Shown here in pieces: positions 37,611 to 46,081 of a stretch of DNA of 64,000 nucleotides. Location of the stretch: positions 62,001-126,000 of the forward strand of contig CAWAFH010000011.1 in NCBI GenBank assembly GCA_963781265.1, read 5' to 3'. The DNA comes from WHSW01 sp963781265 (GTDB taxonomy: Bacteria; Actinomycetota; Thermoleophilia; Solirubrobacterales; 70-9). Positions within the stretch are counted from its first letter, which is position 1. Every line of letters begins with the position of its first letter. Both the position numbers and the translations under genes were made by a program. The notes beneath the pieces were generated by a model. That model saw only the letters and a program-made list of their open reading frames with translations, did no database searches and was not told the origin of the DNA.

Positions 37611-38180
37611 ATGGCGAGCCGGGAGCGAAAGCGGGCCGAGCGGCACAAGCGCAAGGATCGCTCGACCGAGCGCCGCGCCGAGCAGGCCGCGAAACGCGAG
37701 CGGATGGCGTCGCGCACCGAGGCCAAGAACGAGGCCGCCCGCGCCGAGCTCGAGCCGTTGGCCGAGGGCGAGCGCCCGACCGTGGTCACGGTGGGCGCTG
37801 TGCTCTCGGCGGTGATCGCGATCTCGAGCGTCGTCGGCTACCTGGCCGGGATCAAGGTGACGCGGATCGGCAGCGACGGGATCGAGCAGGGCCAGCACGC
37901 TGCGCCGGTGATCTCGGTGATCGCCGCGGCCGGGCTGATGGCGACGATGGCGTACGGGATGTGGCGGGCGCGCTACTGGGCGGTGCTCGGCTTCCAGGCG
38001 CTGCTCGTGATCGTCCTGATCGCCGCCTCGCTCGGGCTGCTGCAGGCGACCTCATGGCTGCAGGCGGCCGGGACGACGCTCCTGATCGTCGCCGCCGGCG
38101 CGCTCTTCTATTTCATGATCAAGGCGATGGCCCGGATCCAGATGCCGCAGCGCCCGGGCGCTCGGCCACCCTCGAGCTGA
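37611..38180 (+). CDS. Conserved membrane protein of unknown function
   Basis: The 189-residue protein has a highly charged N-terminal region (residues 1-50, many Arg/Lys/Glu, probably helical) followed by about four hydrophobic segments: residues 60-81, 98-115, 120-142 and 148-166. The C terminus is Pro/Arg-rich. It lies 11 bp after thiE and 27 bp before lpd in the same direction, so it may be cotranscribed with either. No domain recognised. Confidence 0.72.
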   Translation: MASRERKRAERHKRKDRSTERRAEQAAKRERMASRTEAKNEAARAELEPLAEGERPTVVTVGAVLSAVIAISSVVGYLAGIKVTRIGSDGIEQGQHAAPVISVIAAAGLMATMAYGMWRARYWAVLGFQALLVIVLIAASLGLLQATSWLQAAGTTLLIVAAGALFYFMIKAMARIQMPQRPGARPPSS

Positions 38181-38207
38181 TCGAGCGGCGTCTTATAGAT
38201 TGGACTC

Positions 38208-39575
38208 ATGCCTGATTCGTATGACGTGATCGTTATCGGGGGCGGGCCCGGCGGCTACCACGCCGCGATTCGCGCCGCCCAACTCGGCAAGAGGACCGCC
38301 GTGGTCGAGATGGACAAGCCCGGCGGGCGCTGTCTCAACTACGCCTGCATCCCCGCGAAGACGATGCTGCACACGGCCGAGCTCTTCGATCACGCGCAGA
38401 ACAGCGCCGAGCTCGGAATCAAGGTCAAGGGCGCGGAGCTCGACTGGGGCGCGCTCGGCGACCGGCGCACCAAGGTGTCCGAGACGCTCTCGGGCGGAGT
38501 GAAGATGCTGTTCGACAAGAACAAGATCGACCTGATCGCCGGCAGGGGCGCGCTCGACGCCGACGCCAATGTGGTCGTGGACGGAACCACCTACGAGGCG
38601 GGCGCCGTCGTGCTCGCCACCGGGTCGACCGCCCTCGCGATCCCCGGGGTCGAGTTCTCGGACCGGGTCGTCGACACCTGGGGCGCCTGGTCGCTGCCCT
38701 CGCTGCCGAAGTCGATCGGAGTCGTCGGCGCCGGCGCCTCGGGCGCGGAGATCGCCTCCGCCTACGTCCGCTACGGCACCGACGTCACCCTGATCGAGAT
38801 GCTGCCGCAGATCCTCCCCGCCGAGGACAAGGACATCGTCCGCGTGGTCGACCGGGTGTTCAAGAAGCAGGGCATCAAGGTCCTCACCGGAACCCCGATC
38901 TCCGACGTCGAGGCGGGCGCGAAGTCGGTCAAGGCGAAGGTCGGCGACGAGGCGATCGAGGTCGAGTACCTGTGCATCGCGGGCGGCCGCGCTCCCGATA
39001 CCGAGGGGCTGGGGCTCGACGCGGCGAAGGTGAAGACCGGTGACGGCGGCAAGGTCGAGATCGACGAGTACCAGCGGACCTCGAACCCGAAGGTGTACGC
39101 GATCGGCGACCTGGTCCGCGGCCCGGCGCTCGCCCACAAGGCCCAGGAGGAGGGCGTCGTCGTCGCCGAGGCGATCGCCGGCGCCCCGACCCATCCCGTC
39201 GACCCGGAGCTGGTCCCCGGCGCCACCTTCTGCCACCCGCAGGTCGCAAGCGTCGGCATGACCGAGCAGCAGGCCAAGGACGCCGGCAAGGACGTCAAGG
39301 TCGGCAAGATGAAGCTCGGCGGGGTCGGCGCCTCGGCTGTCTACGACGATCGCGACGGGATCGTGAAGCTGGTCGTCGACGGCGAGTACGGCGAGATCCT
39401 CGGCGCCCACGTCGTCGGCAACCGGGCCTGCGACATGATCGCGGAGCTGGTCGACACGATCGCGCTCGAGGGCGGCTATCAGGAGCTGGCGCGCATCATC
39501 CACGCTCACCCGACGATCTCCGAGGCGATCCTCGACGGCGCGCGCGCCGTCGACGGCTGGGCGATCCACCAGTAG
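38208..39575 (+). CDS. lpdA: Dihydrolipoamide dehydrogenase (E3)
   Basis: E3 reoxidises the dihydrolipoyl arms of the 2-oxoacid dehydrogenase complexes. The 455-residue flavoprotein has the FAD motif VIGGGPGGYHAAIRAA, the redox disulfide in GGRCLNYACIPAK (Cys-x4-Cys), the NAD motif IGVVGAGASGAEIAS, and the C-terminal HAHPTISEAI with the catalytic His-Glu pair. The redox loop is slightly unusual (RCLNYAC rather than TCLNVGC). It is located just upstream of the first E1-E2 set and can serve both sets in this window. Confidence 0.94.
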   Translation: MPDSYDVIVIGGGPGGYHAAIRAAQLGKRTAVVEMDKPGGRCLNYACIPAKTMLHTAELFDHAQNSAELGIKVKGAELDWGALGDRRTKVSETLSGGVKMLFDKNKIDLIAGRGALDADANVVVDGTTYEAGAVVLATGSTALAIPGVEFSDRVVDTWGAWSLPSLPKSIGVVGAGASGAEIASAYVRYGTDVTLIEMLPQILPAEDKDIVRVVDRVFKKQGIKVLTGTPISDVEAGAKSVKAKVGDEAIEVEYLCIAGGRAPDTEGLGLDAAKVKTGDGGKVEIDEYQRTSNPKVYAIGDLVRGPALAHKAQEEGVVVAEAIAGAPTHPVDPELVPGATFCHPQVASVGMTEQQAKDAGKDVKVGKMKLGGVGASAVYDDRDGIVKLVVDGEYGEILGAHVVGNRACDMIAELVDTIALEGGYQELARIIHAHPTISEAILDGARAVDGWAIHQ

Positions 39576-39582
39576 GCGCGCG

Positions 39583-40026
39583 GTGGACTACGAAGCCCTG
39601 CGCGCCGGGATGGCCGCGGCGGTCCCGTTCAACAACCACCTCGGGCTGGAGGTCGCCGAGCTCGGCCCGGGAACCGCGGTCGTCCGCCTTCCCGACGACG
39701 AGCGCTTGCGAAATCACGTCGGCTCCCAGCACGCGTCGGGGCTCTTCGCGGCCGCGGAGGCGGCCTCCGGCGGCGCGTTCGTGGCCGCCTTCGCCGAGCG
39801 GATGGGTGAGATCCGGCCGCTGGCCGCAAACGCCGAGATCGCGTTCACGAAGCTCGCCCAGGGGCCGATCACCGCCCGCGCCGAACTGCCCGCCGCGGAC
39901 GCGCTGCTCGCGGCGCTCGACGCCGACGGCAAGGTCTCGTTCCCCGTCTCGGTCGAGCTGACCAACGAAGCCGGCGAGACGGTGGCGACGGCGACGATCC
40001 AATGGCACGTGCGCAAGACGGCGTGA
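39583..40026 (+). CDS. Hotdog-fold thioesterase-like protein (DUF4442/PaaI type)
   Basis: The 147-residue protein has a hotdog-fold pattern: FNNHLGLEVAELGPGTAVVRLP, then HVGSQHASGLFAAAEAASGGAF (helix with the active-site region) and ending ETVATATIQWHVRK. Similar proteins hydrolyse acyl-CoA. GTG 39583, 7 bp after lpdA; stop overlaps the next gene. Substrate is unknown. Confidence 0.7.
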   Translation: MDYEALRAGMAAAVPFNNHLGLEVAELGPGTAVVRLPDDERLRNHVGSQHASGLFAAAEAASGGAFVAAFAERMGEIRPLAANAEIAFTKLAQGPITARAELPAADALLAALDADGKVSFPVSVELTNEAGETVATATIQWHVRKTA

Positions 40027-40613
40027 GCGCTCCGTCGGTCTTCTACTACGACCTCGCCTCCCCCTACGCCTACCTGTCCGCCGAGCGGATCTCGCAGGTG
40101 TTCGAGGACGCCGGCGCCGAGCCGCCCGAATGGCAGCCGATCCTGCTCGGCGGCTTGTTCAAGCGCTTCGGCCGCAGCTCGTGGGGCGTCGGCCCCGAGC
40201 GCGAGGCCGGGATGGCGGAGGTCGAGCGCCGCGCCCAGGCCTACGGGCTTCCCCCGCTGCGCTGGCCCGATCCCTGGCCCGGCAACTCGCTGACCGCGAT
40301 GCGGGCGGCGGTGTTCGCGAAGGAGCTCGGCCGCGCGGTCTCGTTCTCGCTCGCCGCCTTCCGCCAGGCGTTCGCCGCCGGCCGCGACCTGACCGAGCCC
40401 GACAACGTCTTCATCGCCGCGGCCTCCTCGGAGCTTCACCCGCGCTCGCTGCAGGCCGCGATCGCCCGGGACGCGATCAAGCAGCGCCTGCGCGAGGCGA
40501 CCGACACGGCGGGCGATCGCGGCGTCTTCGGAGTGCCGGCGGTGGTCGTCGGCGGGGAGGTCTTCTGGGGCGACGACCAGCTCGAGGCGGCCGCCTCAGC
40601 CGCGGCCGGCTGA
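40023..40613 (+). CDS. DsbA-like / 2-hydroxychromene-2-carboxylate isomerase family protein
   Basis: The 196-residue product (from GTG 40023, overlapping the previous stop; ATG 40002 would add 7 residues) has VFYYDLASPYAYLSAERI, a thioredoxin-like start in which the CxxC is replaced by SPYA, as in the HCCA isomerase/GST-kappa branch. It has the all-alpha insert (residues 65-140) and the closing GVFGVPAVVVGGEVFWGDDQLE. Members are glutathione- or thiol-linked isomerases or oxidoreductases; the substrate is not known. Confidence 0.8.
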   Translation: MSAPSVFYYDLASPYAYLSAERISQVFEDAGAEPPEWQPILLGGLFKRFGRSSWGVGPEREAGMAEVERRAQAYGLPPLRWPDPWPGNSLTAMRAAVFAKELGRAVSFSLAAFRQAFAAGRDLTEPDNVFIAAASSELHPRSLQAAIARDAIKQRLREATDTAGDRGVFGVPAVVVGGEVFWGDDQLEAAASAAAG

Positions 40614-40666
40614 GCGCAGTCTGATCTCGGTCGAGCCCTGGCGCGTGGGCGCGCGAGGGTTGAGCT

Positions 40667-41953
40667 ATGTTGAAGTGGGTGGCTGAGAAGACGGTGAAGA
40701 CGGCAGACGTGGACGGGGCGACGGCCTCGACGCGCCCGCTTCCCGAACCCGAGACCGCGCTCGAGCTGCTCGAGACGATGGGGCTGATCCGCCGCTTCGA
40801 GGAGGAGGCGGGTCGCCAGTACCAGAAGGCGAAGGCCGGCGGGTTCCTTCACCTCGCGATCGGCGAGGAGGCGACGATCGTCGGCACCACCTCGGCGATG
40901 CAGGCAACCGACTACCTGATCGGCACCTACCGCACGCACGGGCACGCGATCGCGCGTGGCACCGACCCGAACCACGTGATGGCCGAGCTCTTCGGCCGCG
41001 TCGACGGGACCTCCGGCGGGCGTGGCGGCTCGATGCACGTCTTCGACGGGGAGCGCCGGTTCATGGGCGGCTACGGGATCGTGGGCGGCAACCTGCCGCT
41101 CGCCGCCGGGCTCGCGCTCGCCTCCGACTACAAGGGCACGGACGAGGTCACCGTCTGCATGTTCGGCGATGGCGCCTCGAACACCGGGAACTTCGGCGAG
41201 ACCATGAACCTGGCTGCGCTCTGGCGCCTGCCGGTGGTCTTCATCCTCGAGAACAACCTCTACGGGATGGGCACCTCGGTCGAGCGCCACTCGGCGGTCA
41301 CCGACTTCTCCAAGAAGGCGGAGGGCCTCGGCGTCCCGGGCGTGCGCGCGGACGGCATGGACGTGCTGGCGATGCGCGAAACGGTCGCCGAGCACATCGC
41401 GATCGCCCGCGAGGAGCGCCGGCCGACGATGGTCGAGGCGTTCACGTACCGCTTCCGCGGCCACTCCGCCGCCGACCCCGAGGTCTATCGGACCAAGGAG
41501 GAGGTCGAGGAGTGGCGCAAGAAGGACCCGATCGAGATCCTCGCCAATCGGCTCGAGGCCGAGGGACTCCTGTCCGAGAGCGCCCGCGACGAGATGCGCG
41601 AGCGGGTCGAGGCCCGGGTGCTCGCCGCGGTCGAGTTCGCCGATTCCTCTCCCGAGCCGCCGCTCGACACCCTCTACGACCACCTGTACGTCGTCGGCGA
41701 CCAGGTTCCCGGCTGGTACGCGGTCGACGAGCGCGCCCCGCAGCCGTTCGCGGGGGAGCGAGAGGGCGAGGAGCTGACCGGCGAGGCGAAGCGACTTGCC
41801 GAGGCCGGGGCCGCGTACGGAGGCCAGGCCGCCGCGACCTCCGGGCGCAAGCCGGGTGACACGCTCGAGGATCGCGAGGCCGCCGACGCGCTCGAGGACC
41901 GCGAGGAGTTCATCACCGAGGACGACGAGGGCGAGACGCAGGGCCCCTGGTGA
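40667..41953 (+). CDS. pdhA: 2-oxoacid dehydrogenase E1 alpha subunit, set 1 (pyruvate type)
   Basis: The 428-residue E1 alpha has the conserved start FEEEAGRQYQKAKAGGFLHLAIGEEA, the TPP motif GDGASNTGNFGETMNLAALWRLPVVFILENN (GDG...NN), and the phosphorylation-loop-like region YRFRGHSAADPEVYRTKEEV. The C-terminal 95 residues, from DERAPQPF on, are an acidic, low-complexity extension not found in standard E1 alpha (usually about 330-370 residues). ATG 40667. It makes the decarboxylating heterotetramer with the next gene. Confidence 0.9.
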   Translation: MLKWVAEKTVKTADVDGATASTRPLPEPETALELLETMGLIRRFEEEAGRQYQKAKAGGFLHLAIGEEATIVGTTSAMQATDYLIGTYRTHGHAIARGTDPNHVMAELFGRVDGTSGGRGGSMHVFDGERRFMGGYGIVGGNLPLAAGLALASDYKGTDEVTVCMFGDGASNTGNFGETMNLAALWRLPVVFILENNLYGMGTSVERHSAVTDFSKKAEGLGVPGVRADGMDVLAMRETVAEHIAIAREERRPTMVEAFTYRFRGHSAADPEVYRTKEEVEEWRKKDPIEILANRLEAEGLLSESARDEMRERVEARVLAAVEFADSSPEPPLDTLYDHLYVVGDQVPGWYAVDERAPQPFAGEREGEELTGEAKRLAEAGAAYGGQAAATSGRKPGDTLEDREAADALEDREEFITEDDEGETQGPW

Positions 41954-41957
41954 GCTG

Positions 41958-42950
41958 ATGGCGCCATTGAGGATGAGGGAAGCGCTGCGTGACGCGATGG
42001 CGGAGGAGATGCGCCGCGACGAATCCGTCTACGTGATGGGCGAGGACGTCGGCGTCTTCCAGGGCGCGTTCAAGGTCACCGAGGGATTGCTCGAGGAGTT
42101 CGGCGAGCGACGGGTCCGCGACACGCCGATCTCGGAGAACACGATCGTCGGCATGGGCGTCGGCTCGGCGATGGGCGGGCTGCGGCCGGTGGTCGAGCTG
42201 ATGACGGTCAACTTCGCCCTGCTCGCCTTCGACCAGATCATCAACCACGCCGCCGCGATCCCCTACATGTTCAACGGCCAGGCGCAGGTGCCGCTCGTCG
42301 TGCGGATGCCGGGCGGCGGCGGGCACCAGCTCGGGCCGACCCACTCCCACAGCTTCGAGGCGATGTTCCTCCAGATCCCCGGTCTGCTCGTCGCCTGCCC
42401 GTCGACGCCCGCGGACGGCAAGGGTCTGCTGAAGGCGGCGATCCGCGACGACAACCCCGTCATCTTCATCGAACACGAGACGCTCTACGGCGCCCGCGGC
42501 GAGGTCCCCGAGGGCGATGACCACGTGATCGACTTCGGCGACGCGGCGATCCGCCGCGAGGGCACCGACGTGACCGTCGTCGCGATCCTGCGAATGGCCC
42601 ACATCGCCCAGCAGGCGGCGAAGACGCTCTCAGCAGAGCACGGGGTCGAGGCCGAGGTGATCGACCCCCGGACGCTGCGCCCGCTCGACCTCGACTCGAT
42701 TCTCGCCTCGGTCCGCAAGACCCACCGGCTGGTGATCGTCGAGGAGGGCTGGCCGCACGGCGGGGTCGGCGCCAACATCGCGGCCCTGGTCGCCGAGCAG
42801 GCGTTCGACGACCTCGACGCGCCGATCCAGCGGGTCACCGGCGCCGACGTCCCGATGCCTTACTCGAAGCGACTCGAGCAGTCTGCGATCCCCCACGCCG
42901 AGCATGTCGTCAGCGCCGCCCTCGCCACGACGCAGGGGGCCTTCGGCTGA
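41958..42950 (+). CDS. pdhB: 2-oxoacid dehydrogenase E1 beta subunit, set 1
   Basis: The 330-residue E1 beta has YVMGEDVGVFQGAFKVT, RDTPISENTIVGMGVGSAMGG, MTVNFALLAFDQIINHAA, and the C-terminal VIDPRTLRPLDLDSI with IVEEGWPHGGVGA. It follows pdhA by 4 bp. Its stop is 1 bp before a hairpin repeat (42952-42990) that leads into the E2 gene. Assignment to pyruvate rather than a branched-chain keto acid is by resemblance to PdhB-type sequences (moderate certainty). Confidence 0.9.
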   Translation: MAPLRMREALRDAMAEEMRRDESVYVMGEDVGVFQGAFKVTEGLLEEFGERRVRDTPISENTIVGMGVGSAMGGLRPVVELMTVNFALLAFDQIINHAAAIPYMFNGQAQVPLVVRMPGGGGHQLGPTHSHSFEAMFLQIPGLLVACPSTPADGKGLLKAAIRDDNPVIFIEHETLYGARGEVPEGDDHVIDFGDAAIRREGTDVTVVAILRMAHIAQQAAKTLSAEHGVEAEVIDPRTLRPLDLDSILASVRKTHRLVIVEEGWPHGGVGANIAALVAEQAFDDLDAPIQRVTGADVPMPYSKRLEQSAIPHAEHVVSAALATTQGAFG

Positions 42951-42951
42951 C

Positions 42952-42990
42952 CATGGCACCCCCGGACGCGAAGCGGAGGCGGTGGCCATG
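42952..42990 (+). repeat. Hairpin repeat with conserved 20-nt loop, copy 2, covering the E2 start codon
   Basis: Loop CCCGGACGCGAAGCGGAGGC (42961-42980) is closed by CATGGCACC and GGTGGCCATG (9 bp with one bulged G). The ATG of the E2 gene (42988) lies in the 3' arm, so the structure would control access to the start. Confidence 0.75.
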
Positions 42991-44252
42991 TCCGTAGACA
43001 TCGTCATGCCGCGCTTGTCCGACTCGATGGAAGAGGGGACCGTGCTCACCTGGATGAAGGCGGTCGGCGACGAGGTCGCGCTCGGCGAGGAGCTGGTCGA
43101 GATCGAGACCGACAAGGCGAACATGGTCTTCGAGTCCGACGCCGCGGGAACCCTGATCGAGATCGTCGCCGGCGAGGGCGACACGCTGCCGATCGGCGAG
43201 GTGATCGCGCGGGTGGGCGATCCGTCTGAAGCTCCAGCGGGTGGTGACGGCGGCGAGGACGGGAAGGCCCCCGCAGCCGAAGCTGCGTCGCCCGCTCCCC
43301 AAGCCCCCTCCCCCACCCAGCAAGAGACCCCGAGTCCCGCGACCGCTGGGAGTGACGGAGGCGGCGGCCGGGTGAAGGCGAGCCCGCTGGCGCGGCGGAT
43401 CGCCGGCGAGAAGGGCATCGACCTGCACTCCGTCCAGGGCTCGGGACCGGGCGGCCGAATCATCAAGGCCGACGTCGAGAACGCGCCGCCGCCGGCCGGC
43501 GCCTGCGGGCACGCCCCAGCGCCGGCGGCCGCCGTCCGCGTCATCCCCCGAGACCGCCAAGGGTTCGGTCGAGACGGTCGAGCTCACCAAGCTGCAGCAG
43601 ACCGTCAGCCGCCGGATGGCCGAGTCGAAGGCGACCGCCCCGCACTTCTACCTGCAGGCGAACATCGACATGAGCGCCGCCTGGGACGCGCGGGCGCGGA
43701 TCAAGGCCGCCGCGGCCGAGGGCGCGGTGATCCCCTCGTTCAACGACATGGTCGTGAAGGCCTGCGCGATCGCGCTGCGCGAGTTCCCGCGCGCCAACGG
43801 CGCCTATCGCGACGGCAAGTGGGAGCTCTACTCGCGCGTCAACGTCGGGATCGCGGTCGCGGCGCGGGACGCGCTCGTGGTCCCGACGGTCTTCGACGCC
43901 GACTCGAAGGGCCTGACCCGGATCGCGACCGAGTCGCGGGCGCTGGCGGCGAAGGTCCGCGACGGCTCGATCACCCCGCCCGAGCTCTCCGGCGGCACCT
44001 TCACGGTCTCGAACCTCGGGATGTACGGGATCTCGAACTTCCACGCGGTGATCAACCAGCCCCAGGCGGCGATCCTCGCGGTCGGGGCGATCACCGAGAC
44101 CCCGGTCGTCCGCGACGGCGAGATCACCACCGCGCGGCTGATGGGCGTCACGCTCGCCTGCGACCACCGGATCCTCTACGGCGCCGACGGCGCCGAGTTC
44201 CTCGGCCGGGTGCGCGGCGCTGCTCGAGGAGCCCCTCGGCCTCGCGCTCTAG
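42988..44252 (+). CDS. pdhC: 2-oxoacid dehydrogenase E2 (dihydrolipoyl acyltransferase), set 1, frameshifted
   Basis: The lipoyl domain (VDIVMPRLSDSMEEGTVLTWMK ... ETDKANM with the lipoyl Lys), an Ala/Pro linker and the peripheral subunit-binding domain (SPLARRIAGEKGIDLHSVQGSGPGGRI) are in one frame. The catalytic domain, from about ETVELTKLQQTVSRRMAESKAT to CDHRILYGADGAEFLGRV, is in a second frame; the last residues (LLEEPLGLAL, TAG 44250) are in a third. Breaks lie between 43490 and 43550 and at about 44212-44217, each +1. The remainder is well conserved (SRVNVGIAVAARDALVVP), so sequence error is likely. It transfers acyl groups between lipoamide and CoA in the core of the complex. Confidence 0.85.
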
Positions 44253-44259
44253 GGCCACC

Positions 44260-44745
44260 GTGCCCGGGCGGCTGATCGACATCCCGCTCGAATCGCTCCC
44301 GTACATCGACGAGCACGGCGCCGAGGTCTCCGCGAGCGCCGAGCGCACCTGGGCGGCGCTGCTCGCCTACATCGGCGGGACCGGCGGCCACCTGCTCGCG
44401 GGCCTGGCGGCGCGCGGGCTCGGCTGCGAGCCCTCCGGGCGCCACGGCGAGGCCGGCAGGATCGGCTCGACGGTCCCCGGCTTCATCGTGACGCGGTCGA
44501 TCGCCCCGGCGGTCCTGGCGATGATGGGCGAGCACCGGTTCGCCCGCTACGCGCTGATCTTCCGGATCGCCGAGCTCGGCGGCGGCACCGTCCGCCTGGG
44601 CGCCGAGAGCCGGGGCGAGTTCCCGGGCCGCGCCGGTCGCGCCTACCGGCTGGCGGTGATCGGCAGCCGCGGGCACGTGGTGGCGACCCGTGGAATCCTG
44701 CGATCGGTGCGGCGGGCCGCGGAGTCTGACCGCGATCTGGGTTGA
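44260..44745 (+). CDS. Conserved protein, possible SRPBCC/DUF2867-like fold
   Basis: The 161-residue product (GTG 44260) has an N-terminal segment IDIPLESLPYIDEHG, an AERTWAALLAY helix, an RYALIFRI strand and EFPGRAGRAYRLAVIGSRGHVVATRGILRSVRRAAE at the end. The helix-grip layout resembles polyketide-cyclase-like (SRPBCC) proteins, but this is a weak inference. It is the last gene of the first dehydrogenase set, 8 bp after E2, and ends where the promoter of the second set begins. Confidence 0.55.
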   Translation: MPGRLIDIPLESLPYIDEHGAEVSASAERTWAALLAYIGGTGGHLLAGLAARGLGCEPSGRHGEAGRIGSTVPGFIVTRSIAPAVLAMMGEHRFARYALIFRIAELGGGTVRLGAESRGEFPGRAGRAYRLAVIGSRGHVVATRGILRSVRRAAESDRDLG

Positions 44746-44769
44746 AACGTCGGGGATCGGGAATAGAAT
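44742..44769 (+). promoter_or_regulatory. Consensus-like sigma-70 promoter for the second dehydrogenase operon
   Basis: -35 TTGAAA (44742-44747), 16-bp spacer, -10 TAGAAT (44764-44769). The -35 box overlaps the stop codon of the preceding gene. Transcription would start near 44776, giving a leader of about 170 nt. Confidence 0.6.
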
Positions 44770-44775
44770 CGCTGT

Positions 44776-44944
44776 AGCGATCCGCACGAGTCATCAGCTC
44801 GAACGGATCCAGACATAGGGAGCGAGGGCGGAACCCCGAGCACCCATCGTCCATAGGCGCCGCGGAGGAGATCCCGATGCGGCGAAAGCCAGGCCGGTAA
44901 CGAGGAGATCCCGAAGGATCGGCCAGACGCGAAGGGCGGAGAGA
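44776..44944 (+). promoter_or_regulatory. Structured leader RNA, unassigned (candidate riboswitch)
   Basis: The leader can fold into several stems: GATCCG ... CGGATC enclosing CGAG-TCATCAG-CTCG; a G/C stem around GGGAGCGAGG/CCCCGAGCACCC; CGCCGC ... GCGGCG enclosing GGAGGAGATCCCGAT; and a GATCC-type stem near the end. It contains two GGAGATCCCGA repeats (44867 and 44904 regions). I could not match it to TPP, SAM, cobalamin, glycine, FMN, c-di-AMP, M-box or guanidine riboswitches. It ends at the ribosome site GGCGGAGAGA before ATG 44945. Confidence 0.5.
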
Positions 44945-46081
44945 ATGAAGCCAGTCGATGGCGCGGTCGCGAGCGATCCTGCCCGCGACCAGTTGCGCGC
45001 ACGTAGGAACGGGACGGGAGGCGTCGAGAAGGAGGCGCAGGGCGAGGCGTGGCTCACCCGGGAGGACCGCGCGAACCTGCTGCGGTTCATGGCGATGATG
45101 CGGGCGGCCGAGGAGCGCGGGATCACGCTCTATCGGCAGGGCAAGATCCCCGGCAGCTTCTACGACGGCTGCGGACAGGAGGCCGTCTCGGTGGGCTCCT
45201 CGTTCGTGCTCGGTCCGCGCGATCGGATGTGCATCCTGCATCGCGATCTCGGCGCGCACTTCGTCCGCGGGGTGACGCCGGACCGTTACCTCGCCAACTA
45301 CATGGGCCGCAGCGGCGGCGTCACCGGGGGCAAGGACGGCAACATGCACTTCGGCGATCCGGCGCTCGGCTGCGTCGGCATGGTCTCGATGCTGCCCGAC
45401 ATGGCGCTGGTCGCCGGCGGGATGGCGATGGCATTCAAGCTCCGCGGCGAGGCGCGGGTCGCGATGACCTACTTCGGCGAGGGCTCGACGGCGAACGGCC
45501 AGTGGCACGAGGCGATGAACTTCGCCGGTGTGCACGAGCTGCCGGTGGTCTTCTTGCTCGAGAACAACGGGTTCGCCTACTCGACCCCGAACGAGCTCGA
45601 GTTCGCTGTCGACCCGGTCGAGCGCGCTGCCACGTACGGGTTCCCGGGCGTGCTGGTGGACGGCAACGACGTCGAGGCGGTGTTCGAGGCGTCGCGGGAG
45701 GCCGCCGAACGCGCCCGCGCCGGTGCGGGCCCGACGCTGATCGAGTGCCGGACGATGCGCATGCACGGCCACGGCGCCCACGACGACATGAGCTACGTCC
45801 CGGACGCGATGCGCGATGAGTGGTCGCAGCGCGACCCGATCGAGCGCTACTCCGAGCGGCTGGTCGCCGAGCACGGGTTCGCCGCCGGCGAGGTCGAGTC
45901 GATCCGCTCCGAGGTCAAGGACTACGTCGACGAGTGCGCCCGCAAGGCGCTCGATTCGCCGCTGCCGGAGCCCGACGTCGCGACCAGCGGCGTGTTCGCC
46001 GACGAGGTCACCGCGCTGGGCGATGGACACGCCCCGTGGTCGCGCTGGGTCGCCGCGCAGGGCCGGGAGGTCGCCGCATGA
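44945..46081 (+). CDS. bkdA: 2-oxoacid dehydrogenase E1 alpha subunit, set 2 (branched-chain type)
   Basis: The 378-residue E1 alpha has ERGITLYRQGKIPGSFYDGCGQEAVSVG, the TPP motif GEGSTANGQWHEAMNFAGVHELPVVFLLENNGFAYST, and the MRMHGHGAHDDMSYVP loop, which is typical of branched-chain keto acid or acetoin-type E1 alpha. ATG 44945 follows GGCGGAGAGA. Its stop overlaps the start of the beta subunit (ATGA). The operon with leucine dehydrogenase (three genes on) favours branched-chain 2-oxoacids as substrates. Confidence 0.88.
   Translation: MKPVDGAVASDPARDQLRARRNGTGGVEKEAQGEAWLTREDRANLLRFMAMMRAAEERGITLYRQGKIPGSFYDGCGQEAVSVGSSFVLGPRDRMCILHRDLGAHFVRGVTPDRYLANYMGRSGGVTGGKDGNMHFGDPALGCVGMVSMLPDMALVAGGMAMAFKLRGEARVAMTYFGEGSTANGQWHEAMNFAGVHELPVVFLLENNGFAYSTPNELEFAVDPVERAATYGFPGVLVDGNDVEAVFEASREAAERARAGAGPTLIECRTMRMHGHGAHDDMSYVPDAMRDEWSQRDPIERYSERLVAEHGFAAGEVESIRSEVKDYVDECARKALDSPLPEPDVATSGVFADEVTALGDGHAPWSRWVAAQGREVAA

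Noticed and set aside
44776..44944. Glycine, SAM or c-di-AMP riboswitch
   Set aside because: The conserved cores of these classes are not found; only a weak CCGAAGG similarity to the glycine motif.
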